From Spirosomataceae bacterium (GTDB lineage: Bacteria > Bacteroidota > Bacteroidia > Cytophagales > Spirosomataceae), in the NCBI GenBank assembly GCA_025455795.1, contig JALOLW010000108.1, forward strand, positions 1 through 13,586: a DNA stretch of 13,586 nt, given 5' to 3'. Shown piece after piece: positions 6,315 through 13,553 of the stretch. The position numbers and the translations under genes were made by a program. The notes beneath the pieces were generated by a model. It did no database searches. It had not been told where the DNA came from and was given only the letters and a program-made list of their open reading frames with translations. Position 1 is the first letter of the stretch; each line of letters opens with the position of its first letter.

Positions 6315-7223
6315 TTATTTTTTATTGACCAAATAAATTCCCGTCAATATAACCCCCATTCCGATGAATTGTTGGAGTGTGATATTTTCGCCGTCCCACA
6401 ATCCCCACCCGATGGCTACCATCGGAATCAGGTAAGTGACCGACGACGCAAAAATCCCCGATGCCAACTGCACAATTCGGTTGAAAAGTATGGATGCCAA
6501 TCCCGACCCCAACAGCCCCAAAATCAACAAGTAAAGCGTAGGTTGGAGGTTTTGAGGGCTTGCAAGTTTCGGAAAAAAATCGGAGGTAAGCAACGCCACC
6601 AACGAAATAGGCCCAATAAACGCAAACGTCCAAGCCGTCATGGTCAAGGCGGGCAAATGGCTCAGGTGTTTGACGATGGTGTTGATGTTGATGCCGTACA
6701 TCACCGTGGCACTCACAATAAGCAGCGCGTAAGGGTCGGTGAGGTTGATGGAACCCGTTTGCTGGGCAAAAATCAGCAGCAATGATCCCGTCAGCCCTAT
6801 CAAAATACCGATGATTTGAAGCCAACGACGCGACTGCCCGTAAAACACAAATCCAATGATAAGCGTAAACAACGGACTGAGCGAATTGAGCATTCCTGAA
6901 AGCGAGCTGTTGAGTCTGGTGCCTGCTTTGGAAAACAAAAACGCGGGAATAACGTAGCCCATCAAGGCCGAAATTAGTAAGTAGGGGAAGCGGTCACGCG
7001 GGACGCGCGTGCGGAGCATGATGGGCAAAAAAAAGAGCGATGCCAGAAACAACCGCCCCGCTGCTACTTCGGTGACGCTGTACGTAGCCAAACTTTTTTT
7101 CATCAAAATAAAAGATGTACCCCACACCAACGCCAACAACACAAGCAGCAACCAAGCTAAAACGGGATTTTTGGAAGAGTCAGACACAGAGAATGGATTG
7201 GTTATTAACAAGTTATATGGCAA
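6315..7223 (-). CDS. EamA/DMT-superfamily inner-membrane transporter
   Basis: Up to 302 residues. About ten hydrophobic segments are visible in two EamA-like halves, beginning with NPVLAWLLLVLLALVWGTSF (19-38) and ending with GMGVILTGIYLVNKK. The WGTSF in helix 1, the AGRLFLASLFFLP segment in helix 2 and the LNSLSPLFTLIIGF segment in helix 4 are typical of drug/metabolite exporters of the RhaT/EamA type. These move amino acids, nucleotides or other metabolites outward; the substrate cannot be inferred here. The start is uncertain. The full open frame starts with TTG (7221-7223), and GTG (7185-7187) would give a protein 12 residues shorter and still keep helix 1. No in-frame ATG precedes the first helix. 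It lies 3 bp after the stop of the upstream unknown gene and 4 bp before the biotinyl-protein gene. Confidence 0.9.
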   Translation of the reverse strand: MPYNLLITNPFSVSDSSKNPVLAWLLLVLLALVWGTSFILMKKSLATYSVTEVAAGRLFLASLFFLPIMLRTRVPRDRFPYLLISALMGYVIPAFLFSKAGTRLNSSLSGMLNSLSPLFTLIIGFVFYGQSRRWLQIIGILIGLTGSLLLIFAQQTGSINLTDPYALLIVSATVMYGININTIVKHLSHLPALTMTAWTFAFIGPISLVALLTSDFFPKLASPQNLQPTLYLLILGLLGSGLASILFNRIVQLASGIFASSVTYLIPMVAIGWGLWDGENITLQQFIGMGVILTGIYLVNKK

Positions 7224-7226
7224 AAT

Positions 7227-7772
7227 TTAAGACGCCTTATTCAGTTCCCGCAATATCATTCGGTGGCGTTCTTTGACTACTGTGGCACTCACTTCTTCTT
7301 CCCAGAATATTTTTACAATCTCAGACAAACCGTTGGGAACTACAATTTTTTGGATAGTACCTGCATCGTTGATGATTTGTATGATATTTTTGGTACTATC
7401 GGCCACTCTCAAAAAACCTCTGATGCTAAAAGGTCGTTTTTGGCGTGAAGCAAGGATATTTTTACGTAAACTTCTCAACTCTTCTGCAATTTCTTGGGGT
7501 GGATTTCCCGCTAAACCAAGCGTAATGAGTTTTTGAGATTCGCTAATTTTGTTACATTTTTGAGCCAATGATGCCGCACTTCTAAACAGAATCGCTCTCG
7601 TTGGCTGTTTATCTCCCTCCAAAAATGACATAGCAGCTTGCTTTTCCAATTCAAACGCTTTTTCATAATACAGCATGGCTTTTTCTTGTTGCCCCGTTTG
7701 GTGAGCAATCATTCCTTCTTGCGCGTACTGCATCGCTTCTCGGTGTATTTGTTTAGAGTTTGTTTCCATCAT
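7227..7772 (-). CDS. Uncharacterised protein with N-terminal TPR/MIT-like helical hairpins
   Basis: 181 residues from ATG 7770-7772; the next codon is also ATG. Residues about 8-50 (EAMQYAQEGMIAHQTGQQEK followed by AMLYYEKAFELEKQAA) look like a TPR- or MIT-type helix pair. Residues 60-105 continue as helices with RAILFRSAASLAQKC and GLAGNPPQEIAEELRSL. I recall similar segments in hypothetical proteins of cyanobacteria and other bacteria, but cannot name a family. The C-terminal 65 residues (from RPFSIRGFLRVADSTKN) look like a small beta domain. The gene starts inside the stop codon of the upstream gene (ATGA, 4-bp overlap), so translation is probably coupled and the two proteins probably work together. 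The DNA is visibly AT-richer (about 38% GC in a counted 60-bp line) than the neighbouring oxidoreductase gene. No signal peptide. Function unknown. Confidence 0.75.
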   Translation of the reverse strand: MMETNSKQIHREAMQYAQEGMIAHQTGQQEKAMLYYEKAFELEKQAAMSFLEGDKQPTRAILFRSAASLAQKCNKISESQKLITLGLAGNPPQEIAEELRSLRKNILASRQKRPFSIRGFLRVADSTKNIIQIINDAGTIQKIVVPNGLSEIVKIFWEEEVSATVVKERHRMILRELNKAS

Positions 7773-8293
7773 TTTTTTACAAAGATAGCTTTTGGCGTGC
7801 TAAATTCAACAATGGAGATAAAAGCCGGTAATCCTCGTTCATCACTTTGTTCTGTTTGCAGCTTTTTAGTTTTCACGCGATATTCTGCCTTGTTAGTCGG
7901 TGTTTCTTTTCTGATACCCGAAATTTCAAGCCTTGCCAAAAAACCAAACTCATCTTTTCGACTAAGCCAGAAATCAATGCCGTCGGCTTTCATGCTGGTT
8001 TCAAATTCGTCGTACTCGGTGAGATGTAATGCCAAAAAAAGTGAAATACACATCGCTCCCCAATCAGTAGCACGGTTTTCATCTTTGTGTGTTTTTAATA
8101 GTCTTTCGTTGGTTTCTGTTTCCCAAAAAATAGCAGATATTTTATTGCCAAAGTCAGTTGTGATTTTAAGCGAAACTCCCTGCTGATGGTTTTGAGAACT
8201 TAAACAAACAATGGCTGCTTCGGCCAAAACCTCGCAAAATGCAGAGGTAAGATTTAATTTCGAGGGTAGAGATTCGAGTAATATTTTGTCCAT
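7769..8293 (-). CDS. Uncharacterised protein, first gene of a coupled pair
   Basis: 174 residues from the ATG at 8291-8293. No signal peptide or membrane segment, so probably cytoplasmic. Visible features are an N-terminal helical part, an all-hydrophobic central helix WGAMCISLFLALHLTEYDEF, then a beta-rich part with DGIDFWLSRKDEFGFLARLEI followed by SGIRKE, and a C-terminal strand region with GLPAFISIVEFSTPKAIFVKK. The DxWL and RLEISG pattern gives an impression of a conserved family seen next to the TPR/MIT-like protein in other bacteria, but I cannot name it and offer no activity. It overlaps the downstream gene by 4 bp (ATGA). A promoter-like -7 box lies about 37 bp upstream. GC is low (about 35% in a counted 60-bp line). 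Alternatives include a toxin-antitoxin-like or regulatory pair; nothing in the sequence proves either. Confidence 0.72.
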   Translation of the reverse strand: MDKILLESLPSKLNLTSAFCEVLAEAAIVCLSSQNHQQGVSLKITTDFGNKISAIFWETETNERLLKTHKDENRATDWGAMCISLFLALHLTEYDEFETSMKADGIDFWLSRKDEFGFLARLEISGIRKETPTNKAEYRVKTKKLQTEQSDERGLPAFISIVEFSTPKAIFVKK

Positions 8294-8329
8294 TCAATGT
8301 GTCATATTCAGTACGGCACTACAATACCG

Positions 8330-8337
8330 CAAATGTA
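8330..8337 (-). promoter_or_regulatory. Possible -7 box upstream of the unknown gene pair
   Basis: Read on the minus strand, TACATTTG matches TAnnTTTG exactly. It sits 37 bp before the ATG at 8293, in the 66-bp gap after the oxidoreductase stop at 8360. No clear -33 TTTG is seen at 19-21 bp upstream, so the promoter is only half supported. A short AAGCA/TGCTT hairpin (8337-8350) next to it has too short a stem and no T-tract to call a terminator. Confidence 0.4.
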
Positions 8338-8359
8338 AGCAAAACTGCTTGAAAGCGCG

Positions 8360-9703
8360 TCAGAGGGTGGCTGTGATTTGGGCTTCGTAACGTTCAAAAA
8401 ACTCGGGGTCAAAATTGGCCTCCGGAAGATGCTGACGTACGTATTCTATCGTCTGATGTTGTTTGAGCCACCTTTCGCAGACCTCGTGCCGCAGCCGTAG
8501 CCCAAAGGCATTGAAGCCCGTAACTGCTTGATTTTCTTTTTGATAGTTGATACGTAGCGCGACTTCTTTGGTAGGATGCTGCCAATACACCGACGCAACA
8601 TCGGGCGGGCATTGGGCGGGAACGTCGCCGTAGGTTTGGTATTCGATGTCGAAAAACTTAGCCGAATTGAAAAAAACGCCTGGTTGGTAAGCGGTGCGTG
8701 TGTCGCAAATCGTCCGTGCGACGGTTTCGCCCATCATACGACCCGTGTACCAAATCTGTTCAATGGCTTTGCGACCTTCGCGTGGCTGTTGATGTTCTAC
8801 ACAGTCACCCACGGCATATACGTCGGGCAAGTTGGTTTCCAAATATTCATTGACCACTACGCCGCGATTGATGCGGAGCGGGCTGTTTTGTAAAAACTGT
8901 ACGTTGGGCATTACACCAATCGTCACCCCCACGAGCTGACAGGCGATTTCTTCCCCCTCTTTGGTTTGGATGGCTTCCACCCGCGCCCTGCCTTTGACGG
9001 TTCGGAGTTCGGTAGAAAGCCTCAAATCTATCCCGTGGCGACGAATGTGCTGACCGATGAGGGCAGACTCTTCGTGAGGCAGTACGTTGTTCCAGTAGCT
9101 TGCTTCGCGCACGAGCATGGTCACGTGGATGCCGCGTGAGTGGAGCATTTCGGCCATTTCTACGCCTATCAGTCCGCCACCCACAATGACCGCTTTCTGA
9201 ACATTTTGGGTGTTTTTTTCGAGCAATTCCAAATCCTGAAAACTATACAGTCCTTGCACCCCTGCCAACTCGCGCGGGTACTCGTCTGCCCAGCGTGGCA
9301 CCGACCCCGTGGCGATGATAAGTTTGTCGTATTTTAGTTCAGTTGGGAGTGTTTGGGGCGTTTGAATGGTTGGAAATACAGTTTTTGTGAGTTTTTCCAA
9401 AAGTGTGGGTTGATGCTTGACGACACGACTATCAGCCGACAAGTGCAGTGTTTTTTGGTCAAAATCAATCTTTTCGACCGTCCCGCGAATGAGTTCGATG
9501 CGGTTTTTGTCCCAAAACCAATCTTCGTAGGGCTTGGTATGCTCGTACCGAAGGTGACCCATATAAACGTACATCAAGGCAGTGCGCGAGAAGAAGTGGT
9601 CGGTTTCTTTGGAAATAACCGTGATGCGGTGGTCGCTGAGTTTGCGAATATGCCGCGCCGCCGTGATGCCCGCGATTCCGTTGCCGATGATGACGATGTG
9701 CAT
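8360..9703 (-). CDS. FAD/NAD(P)-dependent oxidoreductase, pyridine-nucleotide-disulfide reductase fold
   Basis: 447 residues from the ATG at 9701-9703. There are two dinucleotide-binding motifs: GNGIAG (7-12) for FAD at the N-terminus and GGGLIG (175-180) for NAD(P)H. ATGSVPR (131-137) is the conserved loop after the first FAD half, and VYAVGDCVE with Asp300 is the second FAD contact. This arrangement is shared by rubredoxin/ferredoxin reductases, NADH oxidases and the N-terminus of NirB-type nitrite reductases. The C-terminal 130 residues form the dimerisation-like domain. No CxxxxC redox disulfide follows the N-terminal motif, so it is not a thioredoxin- or lipoamide-type enzyme. An unusual stretch of about 30 residues (93-122, rich in Thr, Leu and Pro) is inserted before YDKLIIATG. 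It follows the lipoprotein gene by 4 bp. Electron acceptor unknown; cytoplasmic. Confidence 0.9.
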   Translation of the reverse strand: MHIVIIGNGIAGITAARHIRKLSDHRITVISKETDHFFSRTALMYVYMGHLRYEHTKPYEDWFWDKNRIELIRGTVEKIDFDQKTLHLSADSRVVKHQPTLLEKLTKTVFPTIQTPQTLPTELKYDKLIIATGSVPRWADEYPRELAGVQGLYSFQDLELLEKNTQNVQKAVIVGGGLIGVEMAEMLHSRGIHVTMLVREASYWNNVLPHEESALIGQHIRRHGIDLRLSTELRTVKGRARVEAIQTKEGEEIACQLVGVTIGVMPNVQFLQNSPLRINRGVVVNEYLETNLPDVYAVGDCVEHQQPREGRKAIEQIWYTGRMMGETVARTICDTRTAYQPGVFFNSAKFFDIEYQTYGDVPAQCPPDVASVYWQHPTKEVALRINYQKENQAVTGFNAFGLRLRHEVCERWLKQHQTIEYVRQHLPEANFDPEFFERYEAQITATL

Positions 9704-9707
9704 GGTT

Positions 9708-10316
9708 TTAGGTGTTTATTTTGGCCGCAGTAGGGATATTGGCTTTATCGCCTATGATGAGCCTGATGCCAAAATCTTTGTCTTTGCTAACGTTTTCGAG
9801 TTTTATTTTTTTACCGTCAGTTCTGCGCCAAAAAGCCGTTTGCCCCTGTCGTTTCTCGACGGTGTATTTGCCTGATAAGTAAGTGTCAAACTGTTCCCAA
9901 AGTTGGGTAGCCGCGTTGGCATTATTGAGGTACACGTCTATTCGTACCCCATTCATGGCCTGGTTGTTGTCCAAATAATAAATTACATCAACAGACTCAA
10001 AATTGTCCGTTTCGTGCGTAAAACCCACGTGGTCAGTACTATCTTCAAACATTTCGAAGGTTTCGGATGACTTTAACTTACTGACGGGGTCGCCGAAATT
10101 GAACCCTCGGAAATCGCCCGTGGGCGGGCCGATGATGGTGCGCATCAGTTCGGACTGATTGCTACTTGGCACGCGGTCATCCGTCGCCGTGATACTATCG
10201 GTAGGGGCGGTCGTTGTTTCGGAAGTTTGTTGGTTTTTGGGTTCACACGAAATCAAGATGGCGACGGTTGTTACTCCAACGCCTACGGCCCAAAGTGATT
10301 TTATAAAAAAACGCAT
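9708..10316 (-). CDS. Small lipoprotein of unknown function
   Basis: 202 residues from the ATG at 10314-10316; a longer frame starts with TTG at 10340 and is less likely because a promoter box would sit only a few bases upstream. MRFFIKSLWAVGVGVTTVAI followed by LISC is a lipoprotein signal with a lipobox-like sequence and Cys24 as the probable lipidated residue. A Thr/Ser/Asp-rich linker follows (about 28-60). The rest is a mixed alpha/beta domain with GPPTGDFRGFNFGDPVSKLK, where a 'GxxFGDP.S.L' opening resembles small periplasmic domains that start with a surface turn. It also contains VIYYLDNNQAMNGVRIDVYL and an amphipathic segment before KYTVEKRQGQTAFWRR. No catalytic motif is visible. 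The stop is 4 bp before the oxidoreductase gene, so the two are probably co-expressed, though one is in the envelope and the other in the cytoplasm. Confidence 0.8.
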   Translation of the reverse strand: MRFFIKSLWAVGVGVTTVAILISCEPKNQQTSETTTAPTDSITATDDRVPSSNQSELMRTIIGPPTGDFRGFNFGDPVSKLKSSETFEMFEDSTDHVGFTHETDNFESVDVIYYLDNNQAMNGVRIDVYLNNANAATQLWEQFDTYLSGKYTVEKRQGQTAFWRRTDGKKIKLENVSKDKDFGIRLIIGDKANIPTAAKINT

Positions 10317-10344
10317 AAAAGAAAATTTAGTGCTGTGCAAGAAT

Positions 10345-10352
10345 CAAAAGTA
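10345..10352 (-). promoter_or_regulatory. Possible -7 box for the lipoprotein/oxidoreductase unit
   Basis: On the minus strand TACTTTTG matches the Bacteroidota -7 consensus TAnnTTTG exactly and is identical to the -7 box at 2854-2861. Transcription would start near 10338, giving a leader of about 22 nt before ATG 10316. A second ACTTTTG lies 18 bp upstream but at the wrong spacing for a -33 element. No clear TTTG is found at 19-21 bp. Confidence 0.45.
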
Positions 10353-10384
10353 GCTTATTTACGCAAAAGTCGCGTTATCAGACC

Positions 10385-11947
10385 TCAATCTTTTCGTCGT
10401 AGTACTACGCCGCTTCGCAGTCCTGTGTGTTTTTGGGCATCCACCACAAGCCCGCCGTTGACCACGACATAGTGGATGCCGCGCGAGAATTGGTGCGGTT
10501 TGTCGTAAGTGGAAGCATCAATGATGGTATTTTCGTCAAAAATCAGCACATCGGCGGCCATATTGGGCAGTAGGAGACCACGGTCGGTGAGTTTGAATTT
10601 TTGGGCAGGAAGCGAAGTCATACGGCGAATGGCCTCTTCCAATCCAATCACTTTGCGTTCACGCACATAATATCCCAACACGCGGGCGTTGGTGCCGTAG
10701 CCGCGCGGGTGTGGCACGCCAAATCCAAACACGCGAATAGAAGCATCGGACGCAAACATATTTTGGGGATAGCGCATGATGTTTTCAACGTCCCAATCTC
10801 CCATACCGTGAAACACCATACTACCACCACCTTGCGCGGCCATTTCGAGGATGGTTTCGGCTTCGTCGCGGGCTTTGTGTTTGCGGCCTTTGAGCAAGTT
10901 GATTTCTTCGATGTGTTTGCCATTGAGGGTAGTATCAGCCCTGAAATACGCCACCACTGCGTAGGTAAAGTGTTTTTGCTGACGGCGTTTGAGGCTTCCG
11001 AGCATTTCAGCCACCATGCGTTTGTGCAGCACGGGGTCGTTGATGCGCGCTCGGATAGAATCAAGCCCTCCTGACAGCGACCAACTCGGCAGCAGGGTGT
11101 TCAGGCCCGTACTACTTGCGGTGTAAGGGTACTGGTCTATGGTCGCTTCGATGCCTTCTCGGCGGGCGTTTTCGATGGCGGCCAAGGTTTCTACCGAGCG
11201 TTTCCAGTTGTTTTGCCCGCTCACTTTAAAATGCGACACCTGCACGGGAATCTGCGCTTGCCGCCCTATGGTGATGGCTTCTTCGATGGCCGTGAGGACA
11301 TCATCGCCTTCATTGCGAATGTGCGAAGCATACACACCACCATACTGCGACGCCACTTTGGCCAAGCCCACGATTTCGTCGGTTTTGGAGTACGTGCCGG
11401 GTACATAAATCAGCCCTGTCGAAAGCCCCACGGCGCCGTCTTGCATGGCTTGCTTGACGAGCATCTCCATGCGCTGCTGTTCGGGGGGCGTTGGCAGGCG
11501 GTTGATACTGCCCATGACCGCTCGCCGCACGTCGTTGTGACCAATGAGTGAGCCGATATTGACAGAGGTTTTGACACTATCCAACTGCTTGAAATACAGC
11601 CCTAAATTGACATTGGACAGACCGCAGTTGCCCGTAATGACCGACGTGACCCCATCGTAGATGAAATTGTCGGCGGTGGGGAGTTTAAATTCTTCGTCTT
11701 CGATGTGGGTATGCACGTCTATAAAACCCGGGCAGACCACCATGCCGTTGGCGTTGAGGATGCGGACTGCCGTGGCGGTAGGGAGGCTACCGATTTTGGC
11801 GATTTTGCCGTTTTTAATACCCACATCGGCTCGGTACCAAGCATTGCCCGTACCATCTACCACCTTGCCGTTGCGAATCAGTAAATCGTATTCTTGGGCA
11901 TCAACAGCCGTGGCCAAAAGCAAGAAAAAAAAGAAAAGAGGTCGCAT
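10385..11947 (-). CDS. N-acyl-D-amino-acid deacylase (D-aminoacylase family), exported
   Basis: 520 residues from the ATG at 11945-11947. MRPLFFFFLLLATAVDA is a Sec signal peptide, placing the enzyme in the periplasm or outside. It is an amidohydrolase: it hydrolyses N-acyl-D-amino acids to the free D-amino acid and the acyl acid. The metal ligands of the family are visible: His79 and His81 in GFIDVHTHIE, Cys108 in TGNCG (the bridging cysteine of D-aminoacylases), His209 in YASHIRNEGD, His239 in VSHFKVSG, and Asp401 in MFASDAS. The 30-residue spacing of His209 and His239 equals that of His220/His250 in the Alcaligenes enzyme. PHPRGYGTNARVLGYYVRE is the family's conserved C-terminal signature. 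A D-glutamate-, D-aspartate- or broad-specificity enzyme cannot be separated by eye. It starts 15 bp after the serine hydrolase gene, so the two form a likely operon. Confidence 0.93.
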   Translation of the reverse strand: MRPLFFFFLLLATAVDAQEYDLLIRNGKVVDGTGNAWYRADVGIKNGKIAKIGSLPTATAVRILNANGMVVCPGFIDVHTHIEDEEFKLPTADNFIYDGVTSVITGNCGLSNVNLGLYFKQLDSVKTSVNIGSLIGHNDVRRAVMGSINRLPTPPEQQRMEMLVKQAMQDGAVGLSTGLIYVPGTYSKTDEIVGLAKVASQYGGVYASHIRNEGDDVLTAIEEAITIGRQAQIPVQVSHFKVSGQNNWKRSVETLAAIENARREGIEATIDQYPYTASSTGLNTLLPSWSLSGGLDSIRARINDPVLHKRMVAEMLGSLKRRQQKHFTYAVVAYFRADTTLNGKHIEEINLLKGRKHKARDEAETILEMAAQGGGSMVFHGMGDWDVENIMRYPQNMFASDASIRVFGFGVPHPRGYGTNARVLGYYVRERKVIGLEEAIRRMTSLPAQKFKLTDRGLLLPNMAADVLIFDENTIIDASTYDKPHQFSRGIHYVVVNGGLVVDAQKHTGLRSGVVLRRKD

Positions 11948-11962
11948 GATGTATTAAAAAGG

Positions 11963-13489
11963 TTACTTGATTTCGCCGATTCTGAACTCTTGAATCAGGG
12001 CGGGATTTTCGGGCGTAAGCGTAAAAAACACGCGAATATTGGCTTTTTCGCCTTCCATCACAAACTCCCCTCGCAGTTGATTCTCTGGCACAATCTCTTT
12101 GACGTTCAAAATTTTACCAGCTTTCTGAAACAAAGAGGTAGCATTGGTACGCAAGTCTTCGACAACGTAATCGGCAAAGAAATTTTCGGCAAAGATGCCG
12201 CTCTTGTCGGCATTTTTCCAATCGGGTAGGAGAGAAGTAAGTTCTTTTTGGCGTTGTTTCAAAATGGCCGAGGCGGGCAGTTGGTAGGGTTTGAGTTGCG
12301 CCCCCACAATGAGCGTATCCAACACGCGCAAATTGACGGGTGCGGTGGGTGCGTAGGTGAGGTTGGCGGCACACACTACCCCGATGCCGTACTCTGGCAA
12401 AAACCGCCAATTGCTCCCGAAGCCCGGCAACCCGCCACTGTGACCCACATAGACGCGATTGTCGCAGTCGCGCATCCAATTGAGGCCGTAGGCGTAGGCC
12501 GACGCAGTAGCGCACGGGCGGCCACTCGCGTACTTGTAGTTGGGATTCAAGCCGTTGATATTCCACGGAAAGTGCATTTCACGCAGCGAAGCGCGTTTGA
12601 GCGGGGTATTGTCGGGGTCGTTGCGGGGTGGCCAAGCCTGTTGGTGCAAAGCCATGTATTTGGCAAAATCCTCCACCGATGTAATCAATCCGCCCATTGC
12701 CCCGTAGGCGCCGTCGTGCAGCAGGGCTTCTTCCTTCCACTGATTGTTGTACCAGCGATAGCCGTGGGCGAGTTTGTCGGCGGGGATTTGGGTGTATTCC
12801 CATTGGGTGTTGTTCATACCCAATGGCTTGAAAATCTGCTCATTGATAAACTGCTGATAGGTTTTGCCCGCTACTTTTTGGATGATATAACCCAGCAACG
12901 TGATACCCAAATTGCTGTATTCGTAGGTGATGCCCGGCACGTTAGAAAACGACATTTTGCTTTGAGCCAACTGCAACAGTTCTTGGTTGGTATCGGCGAG
13001 TTGGCGGTCACCCCAGGGGTTGTCTTCGGGAAAACCCGCCGCGTGTGTGAGCAAGTGCCGAATGGTGATGGCGGGCGCGTCGGTAGTGAGCAGGGGCGAT
13101 TTTTTGAGTTCGGGGATGTACTTATCGGCGCGGTCGTCGAGGGAAAGTTTACCCGCATCGCGTAGCTGTAAAATCGCCATCGTAGTGAAGCTCTTGCTCA
13201 TCGAAGCTATCCGAAACAGTGACTGTGAAGTGGCGGCAGTTTTGCGGTCAAGGTCGGTGTAGCCAAGGTTGCCAGTATGAACGAGTTTTCCGTCCAGCAC
13301 CACCCCATACACAAAGCCCGGAAAGTGATTTTTCTCGGCGTAGTCGCGGTAAATCTTGTCCACCGCAGGAAGCAAGGCTTCGATTTTTTTGAGGCGGTCG
13401 GGGTCAGTGAAAACGGGGGCTTGGTAGTTTTGGGCCATCAAACGACCCGAAATAGCGGCAATGAACAGAAAGAGTAGAGATTTTTGCAT
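11963..13489 (-). CDS. Class C beta-lactamase-fold serine hydrolase, exported
   Basis: 508 residues from the ATG at 13487-13489. MQKSLLFLFIAAISGRLMAQ is a Sec signal peptide. The three active-site elements of the class C beta-lactamase / DD-peptidase / esterase family are present: SMSK with nucleophile Ser96 and Lys99, YSN (191-193), and HSGG (350-353, in place of KTG). HLLTHAAGFPED and PLGMNNTQW are the usual neighbouring signatures. Residues about 385-508 form an extra C-terminal domain of beta strands. HSGG is common in DD-carboxypeptidase, D-aminopeptidase and esterase members, so a true antibiotic-hydrolysing lactamase is less likely than a peptidase or esterase. It is the first gene of the unit with the D-aminoacylase, which fits a role in handling D-amino-acid-containing peptides. 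A strong palindrome lies 38 bp upstream of the start. Confidence 0.93.
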   Translation of the reverse strand: MQKSLLFLFIAAISGRLMAQNYQAPVFTDPDRLKKIEALLPAVDKIYRDYAEKNHFPGFVYGVVLDGKLVHTGNLGYTDLDRKTAATSQSLFRIASMSKSFTTMAILQLRDAGKLSLDDRADKYIPELKKSPLLTTDAPAITIRHLLTHAAGFPEDNPWGDRQLADTNQELLQLAQSKMSFSNVPGITYEYSNLGITLLGYIIQKVAGKTYQQFINEQIFKPLGMNNTQWEYTQIPADKLAHGYRWYNNQWKEEALLHDGAYGAMGGLITSVEDFAKYMALHQQAWPPRNDPDNTPLKRASLREMHFPWNINGLNPNYKYASGRPCATASAYAYGLNWMRDCDNRVYVGHSGGLPGFGSNWRFLPEYGIGVVCAANLTYAPTAPVNLRVLDTLIVGAQLKPYQLPASAILKQRQKELTSLLPDWKNADKSGIFAENFFADYVVEDLRTNATSLFQKAGKILNVKEIVPENQLRGEFVMEGEKANIRVFFTLTPENPALIQEFRIGEIK

Positions 13490-13526
13490 TGATTTTGAGG
13501 GGTTTAAAAAACAGACATTCTAAATC

Positions 13527-13553
13527 CATTTTGTGAGCTAAACTCACAGAATG
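13527..13553. promoter_or_regulatory. 27-bp near-perfect palindrome upstream of the serine hydrolase gene, possible operator
   Basis: CATTTTGTGAG (13527-13537) and CTCACAGAATG (13543-13553) are inverted copies with a single mismatch (13531/13549) and a 5-bp spacer CTAAA. The core TGTGAG/CTCACA resembles CRP/FNR-family half-sites TGTGA/TCACA, but the spacing is one base longer than the E. coli CRP site. It ends 38 bp before the start codon (13489), a suitable place for an operator. The same bases could form an 11-bp RNA hairpin with one U-G wobble on the plus strand. No T-tract follows directly, so a terminator is less likely. No clear TAnnTTTG box is seen between it and the gene. Confidence 0.55.

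Noticed and set aside
8337..8350. Small hairpin AAGCA-AAAC-TGCTT after the oxidoreductase gene as a terminator
   Set aside because: The stem is only 5 bp and A/T-rich, and no T-tract follows on the minus strand.
10360..10374. ACGC...GCGT inverted repeat after the D-aminoacylase gene as a terminator
   Set aside because: The stem is only 4 bp and is not followed by a run of T on the minus strand.
10601..11074. Plus-strand open frame of 157 codons opposite the D-aminoacylase gene
   Set aside because: It is a shadow of the D-aminoacylase reading frame (His/Phe-rich translation) with no start context or motif.
12248..13165. Plus-strand open frame of 305 codons opposite the serine hydrolase gene
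   Set aside because: It lies wholly antisense to a gene with clear active-site motifs and a signal peptide. Its translation has no recognisable domain. Long antisense frames are expected from GC-rich codon use here.
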